A stretch of 64,000 nucleotides of DNA from Heligmosomoides polygyrus polygyrus. Its lineage: Eukaryota; Nematoda; Chromadorea; Rhabditida; Heligmosomidae. The DNA lies in contig OX377202.1 of assembly GCA_947396885.1 (NCBI GenBank), positions 107,712,221 through 107,776,220 on the forward strand, read 5' to 3'. This document shows positions 1-10,936 of this stretch, one piece after another. Within the stretch, counting starts at the first letter, position 1. The number at the start of each line of letters is the position of its first letter. A model generated the notes under the pieces. It saw nothing but the letters and a program-made list of their open reading frames with translations. It did not search any database and had not been told where the DNA came from. The translations under genes were made by a program, and so were the position numbers.

Positions 1-760
1 TATCGTGGAAGGCAGCATATAATGGCTTCACTTTATCAAAAGCCTCTTTTAAATAAAAACTCGAGATGCAATATTAGGTCCAACTATCAACTCTAATTAA
101 TCTGTCTGTCTGTCTGTCTGTCTCTGCGTCCGTGCATTGATGGTAGAAGCATGCAACACAGCCGTGTAATTGGTCAAACATGTGCGGAAGCACGTATGGA
201 CGCACAGACGATTTAACTCGATCACATATAGTTGCATTCGACCTTGGATCCCGGTGAGGTGCCTGTGCCTTTTTAAGCAATTTTGCGCTACCATGCGCTC
301 CAATTAGAGATATTGGAGAGGTATTAGAGATGTCAGTGATGTCAGAGGTGCTCTTGTCGAGCTTTTGTCCCATAATTGCTTTGGTAGTATTCCAGAAAAG
401 GACTAGAAGTCCAGAATGTGATCAATTTTGACACAAGCTCGTCAGGTGGGGGACATTCTGAAGTTGCTCATACACGCCCAGGGCAACATCCCATTAAGTA
501 CATCAAAGAGATAGTAATGGCAAGGGAATCATAGATACTAGGGAAGCTGTCCTCTAGGTGAATAGTCACAGGCCAATTCAAGCTGGGAAGTCGACTAAGC
601 AGCATTCAGAAGCATGGCGAGAGCCGACACTCACCTACTCAACCTTCCCCGGTTCAGTGGTAATCCGTTGCTGCAGACGGGAAAAAACCGCCTGCTGCGC
701 ATCGGCCCGATTAGACGCTCCAACGGCCTCTGAACGTCCGATGGTTCACCGGCCACGGTC
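1..760. other. No recognisable gene
   Basis: Apart from a (GTCT)n tract near 104-124, I see no convincing exon, transposon end or RNA gene here. Short open frames on both strands lack family resemblance and are treated as chance. Confidence 0.5.
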
Positions 761-892
761 ACATGAATGCCCCGACTGTCACCAGAAATAGTGCATCATA
801 GCGACGCGGAAAATTGCACGCGCTTTGGAGCCACGATCGATATCTGGTATCTGTTCGCCTCGAACAGGTCGATCGATCGACTGTTTCCAGTC

Positions 893-1026
893 CTCTCCAA
901 CGGCCATTGGTTTTGCGCAGACGAACGAACAGATGGAGAGACGTACGATGACCTCTTGTATAGAGCTTCATCGAAAGTCTCTCCATCTGTCCATACGTCC
1001 GCGCAAAAATAATGGCCGCTGGAGAG
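893..1026. repeat. Short inverted repeat (MITE-like)
   Basis: A left arm (about 893-950, beginning cctctccaacggccat) is mirrored by a right arm (about 968-1026, ending ggccgctggagagg), with roughly 55-bp arms and a short loop. Both arms contain an imperfect match to cagatggagagacgtacg and its complement. It looks like a small foldback element. No flanking target duplication was established. Confidence 0.55.
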
Positions 1027-2003
1027 GATGGACAGACCTACGATGAAGCCTTTGTATGTTGAATTCCACATTCTTCTAAGCAAACCTAACACCTTTGAAA
1101 TCAAAGCCAACTCTTCCAAACTGAAATGACCTTCAAACAGCACAAACTATAGACTGTCCAAGGCGGTTAGAATATTTTTTTTTGTTCATGGAAATTTTGC
1201 ATAACTTCTCCTTGATCAAAAAATTTTTATTCTTATTTTTATTTTTATTTTTAGTAATTATTTCACCTGTCCCAAATGTGCAATGATTTTATACAATTTT
1301 TATATGTTGAGAAAAAATAGAAAATTAAAATTTGTCCGCAATCTCGTCTTTGACAGTAAAAACAGCCTTGTTACATACTCTTTACAAGAAGCTTTAACCC
1401 ATTATTTTCCTCTAAAAATAACAATTTTATAAAATTTCAAACAGTCTGTTCACTTATTGTGTAAATGAATCAAAACTTTAAACAAAGTTCTACTTGAAGT
1501 TTCCGTGAACGAGAAATTGTTCTAATCTTTTAAGAAAGTCTATAGTTTAATGTTGAAGAAGCTCATTTCAATTTCCAAGAGCTATTCATTCCGATTTCAA
1601 ATGTCCTCGGCTAGCCTAAAATAGTAGAAAAAATACAAAAAATACAAAACTAAAATAAAGAGTAAAGAATAGAATGGAAAAATAGAATTAAAATTGAATG
1701 GCCTAACATACTGAAAAACATAAAAATCTAACTTTAATTTAAATTTTTAGTATAAATTTCTTTGAAGTAAGTTTTAATTCACCACCAGATAAGTGAGCAT
1801 ATTGTTTGAAATCTTATTAAAAAATGCGTTTTTAAGGAAAAATAATATTTTCAGCCCCTTTTAAAAAGCAGGAAGGCGTCCACCTTTTAGTGCCAAAAAG
1901 AGAGACTGCGCCAAGCACTCGCCCAAAACGTCGCCATTTTTATTCGATTGACAGTGGAATTTCTGCTCGCATGGAGTTTGACACTTGTAAATGATATAAC
2001 ATG

Positions 2004-2049
2004 AAAGTGAGGATATGTGTATTGAAAAGAATACACATATCCTCACTTT
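2004..2049. repeat. Perfect 20-bp stem hairpin
   Basis: aaagtgaggatatgtgtatt is followed by the 6-nt loop gaaaag and then the exact reverse complement. The perfect 46-bp palindrome sits near the middle of the AT-rich foldback repeat and may simply be that element's symmetry centre. Confidence 0.8.
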
Positions 2050-2416
2050 GATGGTTCGTGTAAGTGCATTTACACTATCAATCAAATAAAAGTTGGGGCA
2101 AACTTTTTGGGTGCATGGCGCGATCTGATTTTTCGCCGCATGCTCCCTTTCTTGCTGTGCTTTAGGACAAATTTTAATCTATTTTTTCCTGAGAAATCAA
2201 AATTTCATAAAAATATTACACTTATAGGGACAGGTAAACTAAAAAATTTCAAAGAATGTTATATCAAATTTTTCTCGAACAAAAAATTATAACAATTTTA
2301 TTGAGTCTGTAGATTATTCTGTAAGAAGGACATTTCGATTTGGAAAAGTTCCCTTTGATTTCAAAAGACTTGAAGACCATGGTAACTAGTAAGATTGCCG
2401 CTCGGAAATAACAGAC

Positions 2417-2438
2417 CTCAAACTTGGGTAATCAAACC
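2417..2438 (-). other. SL1 spliced-leader-like 22-mer, one mismatch
   Basis: On the minus strand this matches the conserved nematode SL1 leader except for one A-to-G change (GGTTTGATTACCC at the 5' end). It is followed by GTCTGT rather than GTAAAC. No Sm-type site was recognised downstream, so it is more likely a dispersed SL1 relic than a working SL RNA gene. Confidence 0.6.
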
Positions 2439-3578
2439 ATTTATCTTTAATTCAAAAACACCAACTAAAATATAACAAATCAGCCGAGGAAATCGTTAAA
2501 ACAATAGATTTCGACGATGCGGAGAGAGAAAATAAACGAAGTAGTAAAACATGACAATCATCCAAATATTTCCATATTTATGCGAAATAATTGTTTACAG
2601 ATGCTCCAGGCCTTTATTCTGCCATCGCGATCTTTTCGCAACACACTCTATTGACTGTTGAACTGTTTTTGAAGTCTTAAAGCTTAGGGAGTGTCCAAAG
2701 TGACGTGAAAAGTGTCCAATTCGACGTGAAAATGGTCTATATAGCGCGAAAAATGATCTGTTTGTCTGTACGTGCATCCGCCTCAGCATGCATCCGTGCA
2801 CCGGAAAGACAAAAACTTCGACTGTTACCATCGATTTTTGCCTGCAGTTGACTGTTGAGATGGAGCGATATGAATATGGTGAATGCGATCAGCTGATCGA
2901 TATCGATCGATACATTGATTTTTGTCAGCGAGTGAGAATGAATCGACAGCACACGAGGTTCCAGGTTGAGATCGACTTCTTTGGGGGACGGGTGATGGCC
3001 GGGTAGCAGTTGAATGAATAGCTGACCAGCCCAGCCAGCTCCTCTGGGGAGGCTCATTCTGGAGACGAGAGATCGCCACGGCTTATGGCCTCGCGTCGTC
3101 GGACCACTGCCAGACGAACACGGACGAACACTCAGAAGACCAGCGATCATCTGAACTTCCTTCTTCATCCAGTCGCCACAGAAAGGCAAAGGACTTCAGA
3201 GGCTCATTTGCAGCATTGGAATACGCCAGGTATTCGACCATGACACGGTTTGGGTTGATTTCTAGACAAAGGCACGTGGCCAACAGTTGTCACATTAACG
3301 TCACAATCGCGCAAAAATAATGACCGTTTTTTCCAAAGTGTAACAGAAACTGGAAGAGCCGGTGCCGAAAAAAGGACTGCGACGAAAAGTGTTACGGTTG
3401 AAGGCGGAAACAATCAATATCTTCGGAACGCGCCGTGTATTCTTTCACCACGAGGTATTGATTGTTGCTGAAAAACTACATAGCCTTCGGGCATTCTCGT
3501 AAGATGCATTATTTACATATGCTGCCGTAATTCTGAAGATGTTTTGCTTCCAAATTAGTTTACGCCAGACTCTTGTCG

Positions 3579-3780
3579 GTGCATGTCGTGAAAATGAGCA
3601 GCATTGGGAGATGGGCCCGCGCCAACCAGTCAGGTCGCACCGAGTGGGCGTGCCATTCAGAGACGGGATGTTGAGTCGATACCCCAATTAGCGGGGGGTG
3701 CTCGGGTGCTGCTCCGCTTGGTTATGATCGGCTGGAGGGACCTCATCGCCAAATGCTGTCCACCTTCGCGACATGAACCC
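3579..3780. mobile_element. Foldback MITE, copy of the 30828-31033 family
   Basis: Left end (gcatgtcgtgaaaatgagc) and right end (aaatgctgtccaccttcg, then cgacatgaaccc) are imperfect inverted repeats. The same layout occurs at 30828-31033, and a truncated copy lies at 8850-8975. Non-autonomous, no coding sequence. Confidence 0.6.
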
Positions 3781-3797
3781 TCTTGTCTATGGGTTAA

Positions 3798-3803
3798 TTG
3801 TAA

Positions 3804-3873
<70 letters not shown>
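3798..3873. repeat. (TAAA)n microsatellite
   Basis: About 18 uninterrupted copies of taaa/aaat directly follow the MITE end. Shorter related tracts lie at 3975-4005. Confidence 0.9.
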
Positions 3874-3875
<2 letters not shown>

Positions 3876-4254
3876 AAACAAACAAATAGCTGCAACCTGA
3901 ATGTTCACGAACAATAAACCTTTCTAACGATTGTTTTTAATGGCCGGTATTGAGAGCACTATCACGTGTTTTAAATAAATAAACAAATAAATAAATAAAC
4001 AAATAACCTTGATTCTGAAAAAATCGGGTTTCCTTCCTTCAGGTCAATCCTGCATTCAAAGTAATCCTACCATGTTCTTTATAACAGAAATAAAAAATAA
4101 AAAATATAAAAAATAATAAAAATAAAATGCAAATGCATGGCGCATCCTCGAGTAGGCAAAAAAACGTCAAAACAACAGCGTAATTTTCGTAAAATAAAAA
4201 AATCTAAACTGTCAATTTGAGTGGAACAAACTGCTCTAAATCTAATCTACCACA

Positions 4255-4450
4255 TAACGGTCGCTTGAGCCAAGCCGTCGCAAGTTAGGTGGGCCGGTTT
4301 CGAAGTATGTCTCAAAAGATGACCAGGACGCTCTCTCCTACTGACTTCTGTCGATTCTTGCAAAGCACTGAACGAGAGATACGAAGCGCTTAGAGTCTCT
4401 CAATCTGTAGTGCAACCTCATGGGTCACTCTGGCACTCGACGCGAATGAA
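4255..4450 (+). pseudogene. RTE retrotransposon 3' fragment
   Basis: Conceptual translation shows the RTE C-terminal signature also seen in the element at 37.9-40.8 kb: a V/I-RWAG run near 4285, CKALNERYEALRV near 4355-4400 and LWHSTRMN near 4430. Several stops and frameshifts show that it is dead. Related fragments occur at 9075-9430 and 58555-59155. Confidence 0.65.
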
Positions 4451-4741
4451 TGGAGCCTTTGCAGGAGATCTTTAGTAGAAGTGATAGTCCATGGTCTAAT
4501 CTCAATATGCCGAACCGAAAGGAGTCGAAGTTGGCCCGGGTGGGATCCGAACTCTGAATCGATGCGGGTGTACACGACAGCGAGTCCGGGAAGAGGCGCC
4601 GCGTCGCCGAGATCGACGCCCCGGCATGGCAATTCCTCATTCAGGGGTGAACTACTTTAGTGGTGGAATAGACTGGCAGAAATACAAGAATATCCCGGAT
4701 ACGGGTGAGTGCTGATCGGTCTCACGAGGTGTGGATGTTCT

Positions 4742-4822
4742 AACGCCGCCGGTGGTGTAATGGCGTAGAGCATTCCCGCCCGGTTAGAGGGAGGTGCGGG
4801 TTCGAGTCCCGCTGGCGCTAGA
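4742..4822 (+). repeat. tRNA-derived SINE head
   Basis: An A-box-like ggtggtgtaatggc and a strong B box, gcgggttcgagtcccgc, are spaced as in a tRNA gene. The acceptor arm does not close properly and no good cloverleaf forms, so I call it tRNA-derived repeat sequence. A sister copy lies at 12451-12525. Confidence 0.6.
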
Positions 4823-5151
4823 AGTTTTGATCGCAACAAAACATCGTTATGACAGCTCACAACCTCTATACCAGCCATTTGAGGCTTAAAGGAACTGATT
4901 TGAATACAAGAATAGTAGCTGGAGCACTAGGAGATACCCTTGAAGGTCTGCAGTTGTCGAGAGCGAAAATCGGCTGAAAGTAGAGTGCGTGGCGCATTCC
5001 AGAAAGGTCGAGCAACCACATCCTTGAGGAAAGTGGAGATCTCTGGACTATCTGTAGACGGATCGGCTGTCCACGAAGCTGGCGGTTAAGCCGTGCCGGG
5101 GCTGTGATTCACCGGCTTCACTTGGATAACACACAACACTCTACTTGGGTA

Positions 5152-5320
5152 GTGGGGGGGGGGGGTCTCGTCGTCGTCGTCGTCGTCGTAAATATTTTCA
5201 GAAGCCGACGACGACACGGAGGAAATAACACACTCAACACTCCGCCGTCGAAGTAAACCGCTTGTTTACAGAAGGCGATTCTGTGTTTTTGGCGGCGACG
5301 GCGGCGACGACGACGACGAC
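5152..5320. repeat. G-run and (CGT)n/(CGA)n trinucleotide tracts
   Basis: A run of about 11 G at 5155-5165 leads into (cgt)n at about 5169-5190, and (gacgac)n lies at 5295-5322. The surrounding GC-rich sequence has open frames on both strands that consist mainly of these repeats. I see no gene. Confidence 0.7.
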
Positions 5321-5669
5321 GACGGCACCGTGTCGTGTCGCTTCCGGTGGTCGCCCAGGGAGAAGCGCGTTCTGCTCTGTACGTGGTAACCTAGTTAAAG
5401 GGCACTCAGCGCAGGCCATGGGCTCTATAAATCGAATACGCCACACAGGAACTTCAAGAAGTCGTTCCCAGGCGGGAGAGACTGGGCGGCGAAATGATCC
5501 AGAAGTTGCACTTTCCGACGTCCTTGGCGCCAAGGGAGATCTAGCCGCGGCCGGCGAGTAATTATAGGGTTATTCAGTAATTAACGTCGTTTTTCACATA
5601 GATGGCGTGAACGTATATTTCTATGTAATAGCGGCTTAGATTATTATATAGGATATAGGACGGCGTTAC

Positions 5670-5945
5670 TCAAACCCTTTTCGGATGCGCCACGAATTCT
5701 ACTTCCACGGATGTCGTGGAGGCGATTTGAATGCATATTTGGCCATATAATGACTTGCGGTGGGCAGCCGACGAACAAGTCAGCGCTTTAACCTTCCCAG
5801 ACAAGTCTGGTACCAATTCACCGACCCCGGAGAGATGGAAGGCTTGGTTGGCCTGGGCGGGAAATCCGAACCAGGAACCTGGTATCGGGTGCACGCGGCA
5901 GTGGCGCCTCCTCCGACTGCGCTACATGCGCCCGACGTGTCCGCC
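5670..5945 (-). repeat. tRNA-derived SINE (family S)
   Basis: Read on the minus strand, an A-box-like tagcgcagtcggagg is followed by a B-box-like ggttcctggttcggattt, then a body containing a conserved segment (ataaagcgctga in other copies) and a tail ending near a cggcgtta motif. Other copies: 8170-8455 (+), 12793-13065 (+), 26178-26325 (+, truncated), 48420-48596 (+, truncated), 58090-58360 (-). Confidence 0.7.
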
Positions 5946-6028
5946 TTCTTAGCCTGTAAAAAAGAAGCCTCTGGAGCTCGAGAGTTGTGTTTTTAGTTGT
6001 TATTTATTTGCTTGAGTTGTTAAATAAA

Positions 6029-6050
6029 GGTTTAACTACCCAAGTTTGAG
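6029..6050 (+). other. SL1-like 22-mer, one mismatch
   Basis: Plus-strand match to the SL1 leader with a single T-to-C change (GGTTTAACTACCC). It is followed by gtaccgccca, so a GT dinucleotide is present at the donor position, but no SL RNA body was recognised. Confidence 0.6.
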
Positions 6051-6281
6051 GTACCGCCCAACTAGCCCACGTGGCAAAACAAATGATTCCGTTTTAGGCA
6101 TTGCACACAGTTTCAAAAAGCATAGAATCTCCGCCTTCGTACAACGCATAGTTTTTGTGGCATAACTGCCTCCTGCTGAGTTTCTGATGTAGTTTCTACA
6201 GTACGAATCAACGTGATATTCGGGTGCTCTACTGATATGAATGGAAAAGTGGACACAACGCAGCGGCCGCAGCTCGTAACG

Positions 6282-6610
6282 TCAACGCTGCATTTGTGGA
6301 GGACTTATTCGCCACTGGTTTGAAAGGTTTCGATCTGGAGAAGAAGGTTCCGAAGATGAAGACCGAGGTAGGCCGCCATCACTCCTTAACGACGACAACT
6401 CGAAGCCATGGTGGAAGCGGATCCGCGTCAAACTATGAGGGAGCCAGCACAGCACTTCGGCGTTGACGGCAGCACTGTTAGTCCGCACTTGAATGCGTTC
6501 AGAAGAGTAAAGAAATTGGATGAATGGATCCCGCAGAAACTGACTGTCGGGCAGATGCTGAAGCTTCAAGACACCTGTGTTTCGAGGAGGCTGCGCAGTC
6601 TAAGGGAGCC
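6282..6610 (+). pseudogene. Mariner transposase N-terminal fragment
   Basis: The frame from 6408 contains a mariner helix-turn-helix segment (EADPRQTMREPAQHFGVD, then STVSPHLN and LDEWIPQKL). It resembles the second HTH and linker of mariner transposases. A mutated C-terminal part of the same type lies at 8495-8830. The intact mariner at 6.6-7.8 kb and a MITE with a SINE therefore appear to have inserted into this older mariner. Confidence 0.7.
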
Positions 6611-6621
6611 TTTTTATTTAT

Positions 6622-7842
6622 TAGGTTGTAACGAAATAAATGGCACTGAACCACTGTAAATTTAAACAGTTAATATCTCGGCTTGTAGGCAAGTTTATTA
6701 ATCGAAATAAAAACCTTCTGATTCTACACATCTTTGCCAACGTGACACAAGCTTTTTATCCCAGTAGCATTCAAATCAGAAATTCTGGAATCGACGAAAT
6801 CTTCGAAGGCACTTTCGGCATCCTGTTGGTATTTGAATATTTTCCCTACCAAGAAGTCGCCAAGATGCTTGAAGAAATGGCAGTCTGTTGGGGAGAGGTC
6901 GGGAGAAAACGGAGGATGTGGTAGAGTTTCAATGCTCAGCTCGCTCAATTTCTGCAACGTCATTCGTGCTACATGGGGGCGAGCATTGTCGTGCAGAAGG
7001 AGAACTCGCCTTCGGTTTACCAAGGCCGGCCGGATATCCTTCAACTTTTTCATCATTTCTTCAATTTCAGTGCAGTACTTCTCTGCCGTGATGGCTTCAC
7101 CGGGAGGGAGGAAGCTGTGGTGAATAATTCCCAGCGAACACCACCATACTGTCACCGTTGCTTTCTTTTGGTGCAATTCCGGCTTCGCAAAAACCTTGGG
7201 GCTCTCATCGCTGTCCACCCACTGTGCCGATCGTCGCCTGTTGTCGTACATTATCCATTTCTCGTCACAGGTTACGACGCGATCAAGGAATGGGTCCGTT
7301 TCGTTCCGTGGAAGCAGTGCCGACGAGATCTCATATCGTCGGTTTCTTTGCTTCTCAGACAGCTCGTGAGGCACCCATCTTTCCAGCTTTTTGGTCTTTC
7401 CAGTTTCCTTCAGATGCCGGGCAGCTGTGTTGTGACTGACGCCAAGAACCTTCGCTATCTCCCTGGTAGCTTTGTGTGGGTCCTCCTCTACCACATCTCT
7501 CAGCTTGTCCTCATCAACATCACTATGCCTCCCACGACCTTCATGTTCTTCCAAGCTCTCATCTCCATTCCGGAACTTCTGATACCAACGATACGCCGTC
7601 CGAATTGTGGAACATCCTTGACCGAATACGGCGTTGATCTTCTCGTCCGCCTCCTCAGCTGTAGTGCCCAGCTTGAATTCATACAAGTAAATGCCTCGGA
7701 TTACCCTTTTGCCCATCTGCAAAAAAGTCAATAAAACTCTAAAGTTTTCCCACTTTTACATAGAAAATTTGGTACTCACCGGTAGAGCAAAGTTTGCGCT
7801 TCTAAATGATATGCCACATGTTACGGGAGATGCCCAAACCAA
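6622..7842 (-). mobile_element. Mariner element with open transposase
   Basis: The element starts at a TA followed by ggttgtaacgaaataaatgg, which resembles the mariner TIR start ggttgtccgg seen at 17138. It contains the uninterrupted transposase at 6724-7731. I could not find the matching TIR on the promoter side. A MITE begins at 7843 and may have displaced or truncated it. Confidence 0.6.
6724..7731 (-). CDS. Mariner transposase (DD34D), apparently intact
   Basis: A 335-codon open frame of normal mariner length. Order: paired HTH domain (about residues 10-125, with TIRTAYRWYQKFRNGD and ATREIAKVLGVSHNTAARHL), the WVPHELSE linker motif, then the catalytic domain with first Asp in VVTCDEKWI, second in LLHDNARPH and third in SPDLSPTDCHFF. 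Exactly 34 residues separate the last two, so it is DD34D. The enzyme would cut and paste its own DNA at TA sites in the nucleus. A second in-frame ATG (7713) follows a splice-acceptor-like tttttgcag. A donor-like gtgagt lies about 60 bp farther upstream, so a short leader intron is possible. The flanking mariner copies are broken, which makes this one unusual. Confidence 0.88.
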   Translation of the reverse strand: MTFLQMGKRVIRGIYLYEFKLGTTAEEADEKINAVFGQGCSTIRTAYRWYQKFRNGDESLEEHEGRGRHSDVDEDKLRDVVEEDPHKATREIAKVLGVSHNTAARHLKETGKTKKLERWVPHELSEKQRNRRYEISSALLPRNETDPFLDRVVTCDEKWIMYDNRRRSAQWVDSDESPKVFAKPELHQKKATVTVWWCSLGIIHHSFLPPGEAITAEKYCTEIEEMMKKLKDIRPALVNRRRVLLLHDNARPHVARMTLQKLSELSIETLPHPPFSPDLSPTDCHFFKHLGDFLVGKIFKYQQDAESAFEDFVDSRISDLNATGIKSLCHVGKDV

Positions 7843-8480
7843 GGGCCGGATTCATCAACGACTTACGAGGGAGGTCAGCGAACTCGGTCCGGAGATTCTG
7901 AACGAGACCTATATGGTCTTATAGGGCATCGGACGGGGATCACAAAACTGCGTTTCGTTTTTGCTAAATGCCCCTGGGTGGTCCAAAAATGGCAAAAAAT
8001 TGTATCACTTTAGGGCGGGCTGATCTCCGGATCGAGTTCACTGACCTCCCTCGTTAGAGAGATTTAACTGAGAACGCGAATTAACGCGGCTTATCAACAA
8101 GCGATATGGCGTTATCAGGAATTTCGGCTGCAATTTCTCCATTAAATCGTTGTAAGTCGTTGATGATGATGAGACGCGTGGAGCGTAGTCTGAGGAGGCG
8201 CCGGCTGTCGCCTGCATCCGATACAAGGTTCCTGGTTCGGATTTCCCCCAGGCCAACCAAGCCTTCCATCCTTCCGTGGTGAGTGAGTTGGTACCAGGCT
8301 TGTCTGTGTAGGATAAAGCGCTGATCTGTTCATCGGCTGGCGACCGCAAGTCATTGTATGGTCAAATACGCATTCATATCGCTTTCACGACATCTGGTAG
8401 AAGTAGAATGGCGCATCCCAAAGGAGATTGAATAACGCCGTCCTTTATCCTTTACGATAAGTCGTTGATGAATCTGGCCC
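7843..8480. mobile_element. MITE with a SINE inside
   Basis: Left end gggccggattcatcaacgac (7843) and right end gtcgttgatgaatctggccc (to 8480) are terminal inverted repeats shared with the 29172-29335 element. Inside, 7866-7900 (gagggaggtcagcgaactcg) pairs with 8015-8057 as a second hairpin. A family-S SINE occupies the right half. CAAG follows the right end, and a similar caag-type sequence precedes the left end. Confidence 0.65.
8170..8455 (+). repeat. tRNA-derived SINE (family S)
   Basis: Plus orientation: an A-box-like gagcgtagtctgagg, a B-box-like ggttcctggttcggattt, then the body with ggataaagcgctgatctg and a tail near cgccgtcctttatcc. It lies inside the MITE at 7843-8480. Confidence 0.7.
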
Positions 8481-8494
8481 CAAGTCTCTATTCA

Positions 8495-8830
8495 AAAAAG
8501 GCCATGGCGACCCTACGGTGGACAGTGGCTGGTATAGTCCACAACAAGTTTTTGAAGACTTGAGAGCCTATCACAGCGGAGAAGTGCTGTGCCGAAGCAG
8601 AGGTGATGCACTAGAGGTTGATCGAATAACAGCCGGCCTTGGTCAATCGAAGAGGCCCAATCCTACTGCATGAGAACGCGCGTCCGCACGTCTCAAAAAA
8701 TGTTGCCCTGAAACTGGATGAATTGGGATAGAGACCTCTGCCACATGAAGCATATCCACCAGATCTGTCCCCTACCGATTATTGCTTTTTTGAAGCATTT
8801 AGACCTCCTAGTGAAGAAAAAAAGTCAGCA
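8495..8830 (+). pseudogene. Mariner transposase C-terminal relic
   Basis: Translation in shifting frames recovers mariner landmarks: a KKAMATLRWTVAGIVHNKFL-type run near 8497-8556, LLHENARPH-type sequence near 8650-8690, and PPDLSPTDYCFF-type sequence near 8755-8795. Frameshifts and stops are numerous. It probably continues the N-terminal fragment at 6282-6610. Confidence 0.65.
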
Positions 8831-8849
8831 ACCAAAATGATAGAGGGCT

Positions 8850-8975
8850 TCTTATAGAGGGCTTGTACGGTCAGTATTCCGATTGGCTGAAGTGTGCTCG
8901 GCCGGTATTCTGCCTGGTTATGATTGGCTGGCTCGTTACGCCACCTCCGAATGCTGCCTATCTTCGAGACATGGA
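8850..8975. mobile_element. Truncated foldback MITE
   Basis: tggttatgattggctggct and gaatgctgcctatcttcg, ending cgagacatgg, match the right half of the family at 3579-3780 and 30828-31033. The left arm is missing or very diverged. Confidence 0.5.
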
Positions 8976-9074
8976 CCAAAAATCATCCTGTCAGTTGGAG
9001 TTTTTCCATCTTCCGAATTCGGAAAGCAATTGTTTCTATTCGGACCATTTCTTGACCCACAATGCTGAATTCTG

Positions 9075-9430
9075 CGTCGGTGGTGTCGTCGAAAATTAGG
9101 TGGGTCATCACTCATGCGGATACCGTTACTAGTTCCACAACTTTTCACTCTGCTTGGGTCAACCCGTCCAAAATTAGGTGGGCCGCTGGTGTAATGCGTA
9201 TCGCTGACACAGTGTGGACGAGATCAATAACTGAGTAGATAGGACGGCCATCGTCACGTTGCTCGGAGCAATTCGTGGAAGCTACTAACAAACGATACGA
9301 CACTGTTCATGTTTCATAATCGAGAAAGAGCCGCTGAGTCACTCTGGCACAAAGTAAAGATGAATAAAGACTCGCCAGACAACGCTGCTGAGCAATTCGA
9401 CGATCAAAGCAACAGGACGTCATTCCAACG
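9075..9430 (+). pseudogene. RTE retrotransposon 3' fragment
   Basis: gtcgtcgaaaattaggtggg, repeated again at 9165-9185, corresponds to the [10 protein letters not shown] stretch of RTE. Further on, codons resemble NDRYDxLxV and ALWHxxR, then a tail near caattcgacgatcaaag. Many lesions. Same family as the element at 37.9 kb. Confidence 0.6.
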
Positions 9431-9439
9431 TTGACAAGA

Positions 9440-10053
9440 TGGGAGACTACCCAACAACAGCTTCCTGGATTCTTTGCCCAAAACGGACAAGCTAAGGGCC
9501 ATGCCCATAGACGTTCTCGAAACTGTCACATAGGCCAGTCTTCAACGCGTTCACAAGTCAAAAGCATGGCGCATCCCGACGGAACGACTGAACCAGAGGA
9601 TCGGATGCCAGAACTAGTTGCTCGAGCCCATTCCCTCGAACCATCAATGGTCGCCGACGGCAATTGCTTCGGTCCAAAAACAAGCCGCCATCACCGGCTG
9701 ATGGCCGCCGCCGATGCATGGGCTTGTTGACGGCCAGCACAAGTAGCAGCAGCAGCAGCAGCGGCTCCCGCTCTGTGTTGAGAGGGACGTGCATGTATCC
9801 GTGAACAAGGCCGTAAGCAGGCAGTCTGTGGGGGTGCTGAGCCTCCCATATCTCGCCCGACAAACAACGGCTGCAGCGGTTTCCGCTTGCTCGGCTGACG
9901 ATGCAGAAGAGCCTGTAGACGTGCTATTAACGCTCGCCGTCGCCGGATGATAGTTCGATGTCCGCTTACAGGGGTTGGCGAATTATCACCAGGTTTACCT
10001 AAGAAAAAAAACGACATGACTTGTATATCGGCATGCTGCCGCAACCCATTGTA
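9440..10053. other. No recognisable gene; (CAG)n tract
   Basis: A (cag)6-type tract lies at about 9740-9765, inside minus-strand frames rich in Ala and Arg. I recognise no domain and see no reliable exon structure. Confidence 0.5.
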
Positions 10054-10936
10054 TTAGGGAGGGCCAAAAGTAATGAAACTCTCCATGCCGTGCCCACATA
10101 TGTAGTGACTGGAGTCCAGTTTCGTGGTTCTCGTATTTGTGTTTGTATCCAACTTACTGAAGGCCACCTGAGAAGTGACCACTTTCGACCTTTCCGAAGC
10201 ATGCCGGAACCATAATCTGTCTCATGCCGAAACCCAGTCTGACGACTCGACCTCTGTCGCGCAAATCTCGCCCAATTCCCAACCCCGAGCGGCCTGGACT
10301 CAATAGTCACGCAAGATAAGAAGTACGCCTTCTCCCTTAACCCTGCCAAGCAGCGAGTCTGGGTGAGGCCTGGTGACCTGTTACCGACCTTCGTTCGGCG
10401 GGATGTTCGCGGCCAGAAGCACCTTCTGAGCTTTTGGGTCTGCGCCCATGTACCGGTATACTGGAAGCTGTTTTCCAAAGGCACGACGATGGACTCCATG
10501 ACCACGGTGAACGAGAAGTGGAAGAGCTGGACCGGTGAGTCGCCCTTATTCGGTCTCAGCGCTTCAAGGAGGTCCTCCTCTTCGACAACGCTGCACCCAT
10601 CGGGAGAAGTGACCACGGATAAGCTTGCTCAGCTGGACTACGTTCACATGCCTCACCCACCGTATTCGCCAGACATCTCTCCATGCGACTGCCACTACTT
10701 GTTGAGCCTATAGGACTTCACGGTCGAAAGGGACACAAAGACCCAAGCAGACCTCGACACAACGAGCAGTGGATCAGCAGCAGGCCTAAACAGTTCTGGA
10801 AGGATGGGATCAGGAAGTTGGCTGATCGATGTAAGGTCATTGACCTTGATGACAAATACATTACTCAGCACCGTTGAGTTGTAGTTATAAAGAGACAAAG
10901 AAATTTGTTGAATTTGTCTCATTACTTTTGTCCTCC
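10054..10936 (+). mobile_element. Mariner deletion derivative
   Basis: Ends ttagggagggccaaaagtaa (10054) and attacttttgtcctcc (to about 10936) are inverted repeats that match the element at 14427-16222. Inside, the frame from 10363 keeps mariner C-terminal motifs (FWVCAHVPVYWKLFSKG, HMPHPPYSPDISPCDCHY), followed by QWISSRPKQFWKDGIRKLADR in another frame. The N-terminal HTH domain is absent, so it could move only in trans. Confidence 0.75.

Larger units (their letters stand above)
1070..2440. repeat. AT-rich foldback repeat
   Basis: The block at 1082-1180 (tttgaaatcaaagccaactc, then an aaactatagac-type segment) reappears in inverted orientation at about 2260-2380 and in direct orientation at about 32215-32300. 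A second block (about 1850-1990, with catggagtttgacac) also reappears at 32395-32535. This defines a dispersed AT-rich element with inverted ends and a perfect hairpin near its centre. No coding sequence is visible. Confidence 0.5.

Noticed and set aside
4742..4822. tRNA gene
   Set aside because: A and B boxes are good, but the acceptor and anticodon stems do not form a proper cloverleaf and a related unit exists at 12451. Called tRNA-derived SINE.
6973..7734. 253-codon plus-strand frame
   Set aside because: It is the antisense shadow of the mariner transposase on the minus strand.
9691..10044. Ala-rich minus-strand protein
   Set aside because: Driven by a (CAG)n tract; no family resemblance.
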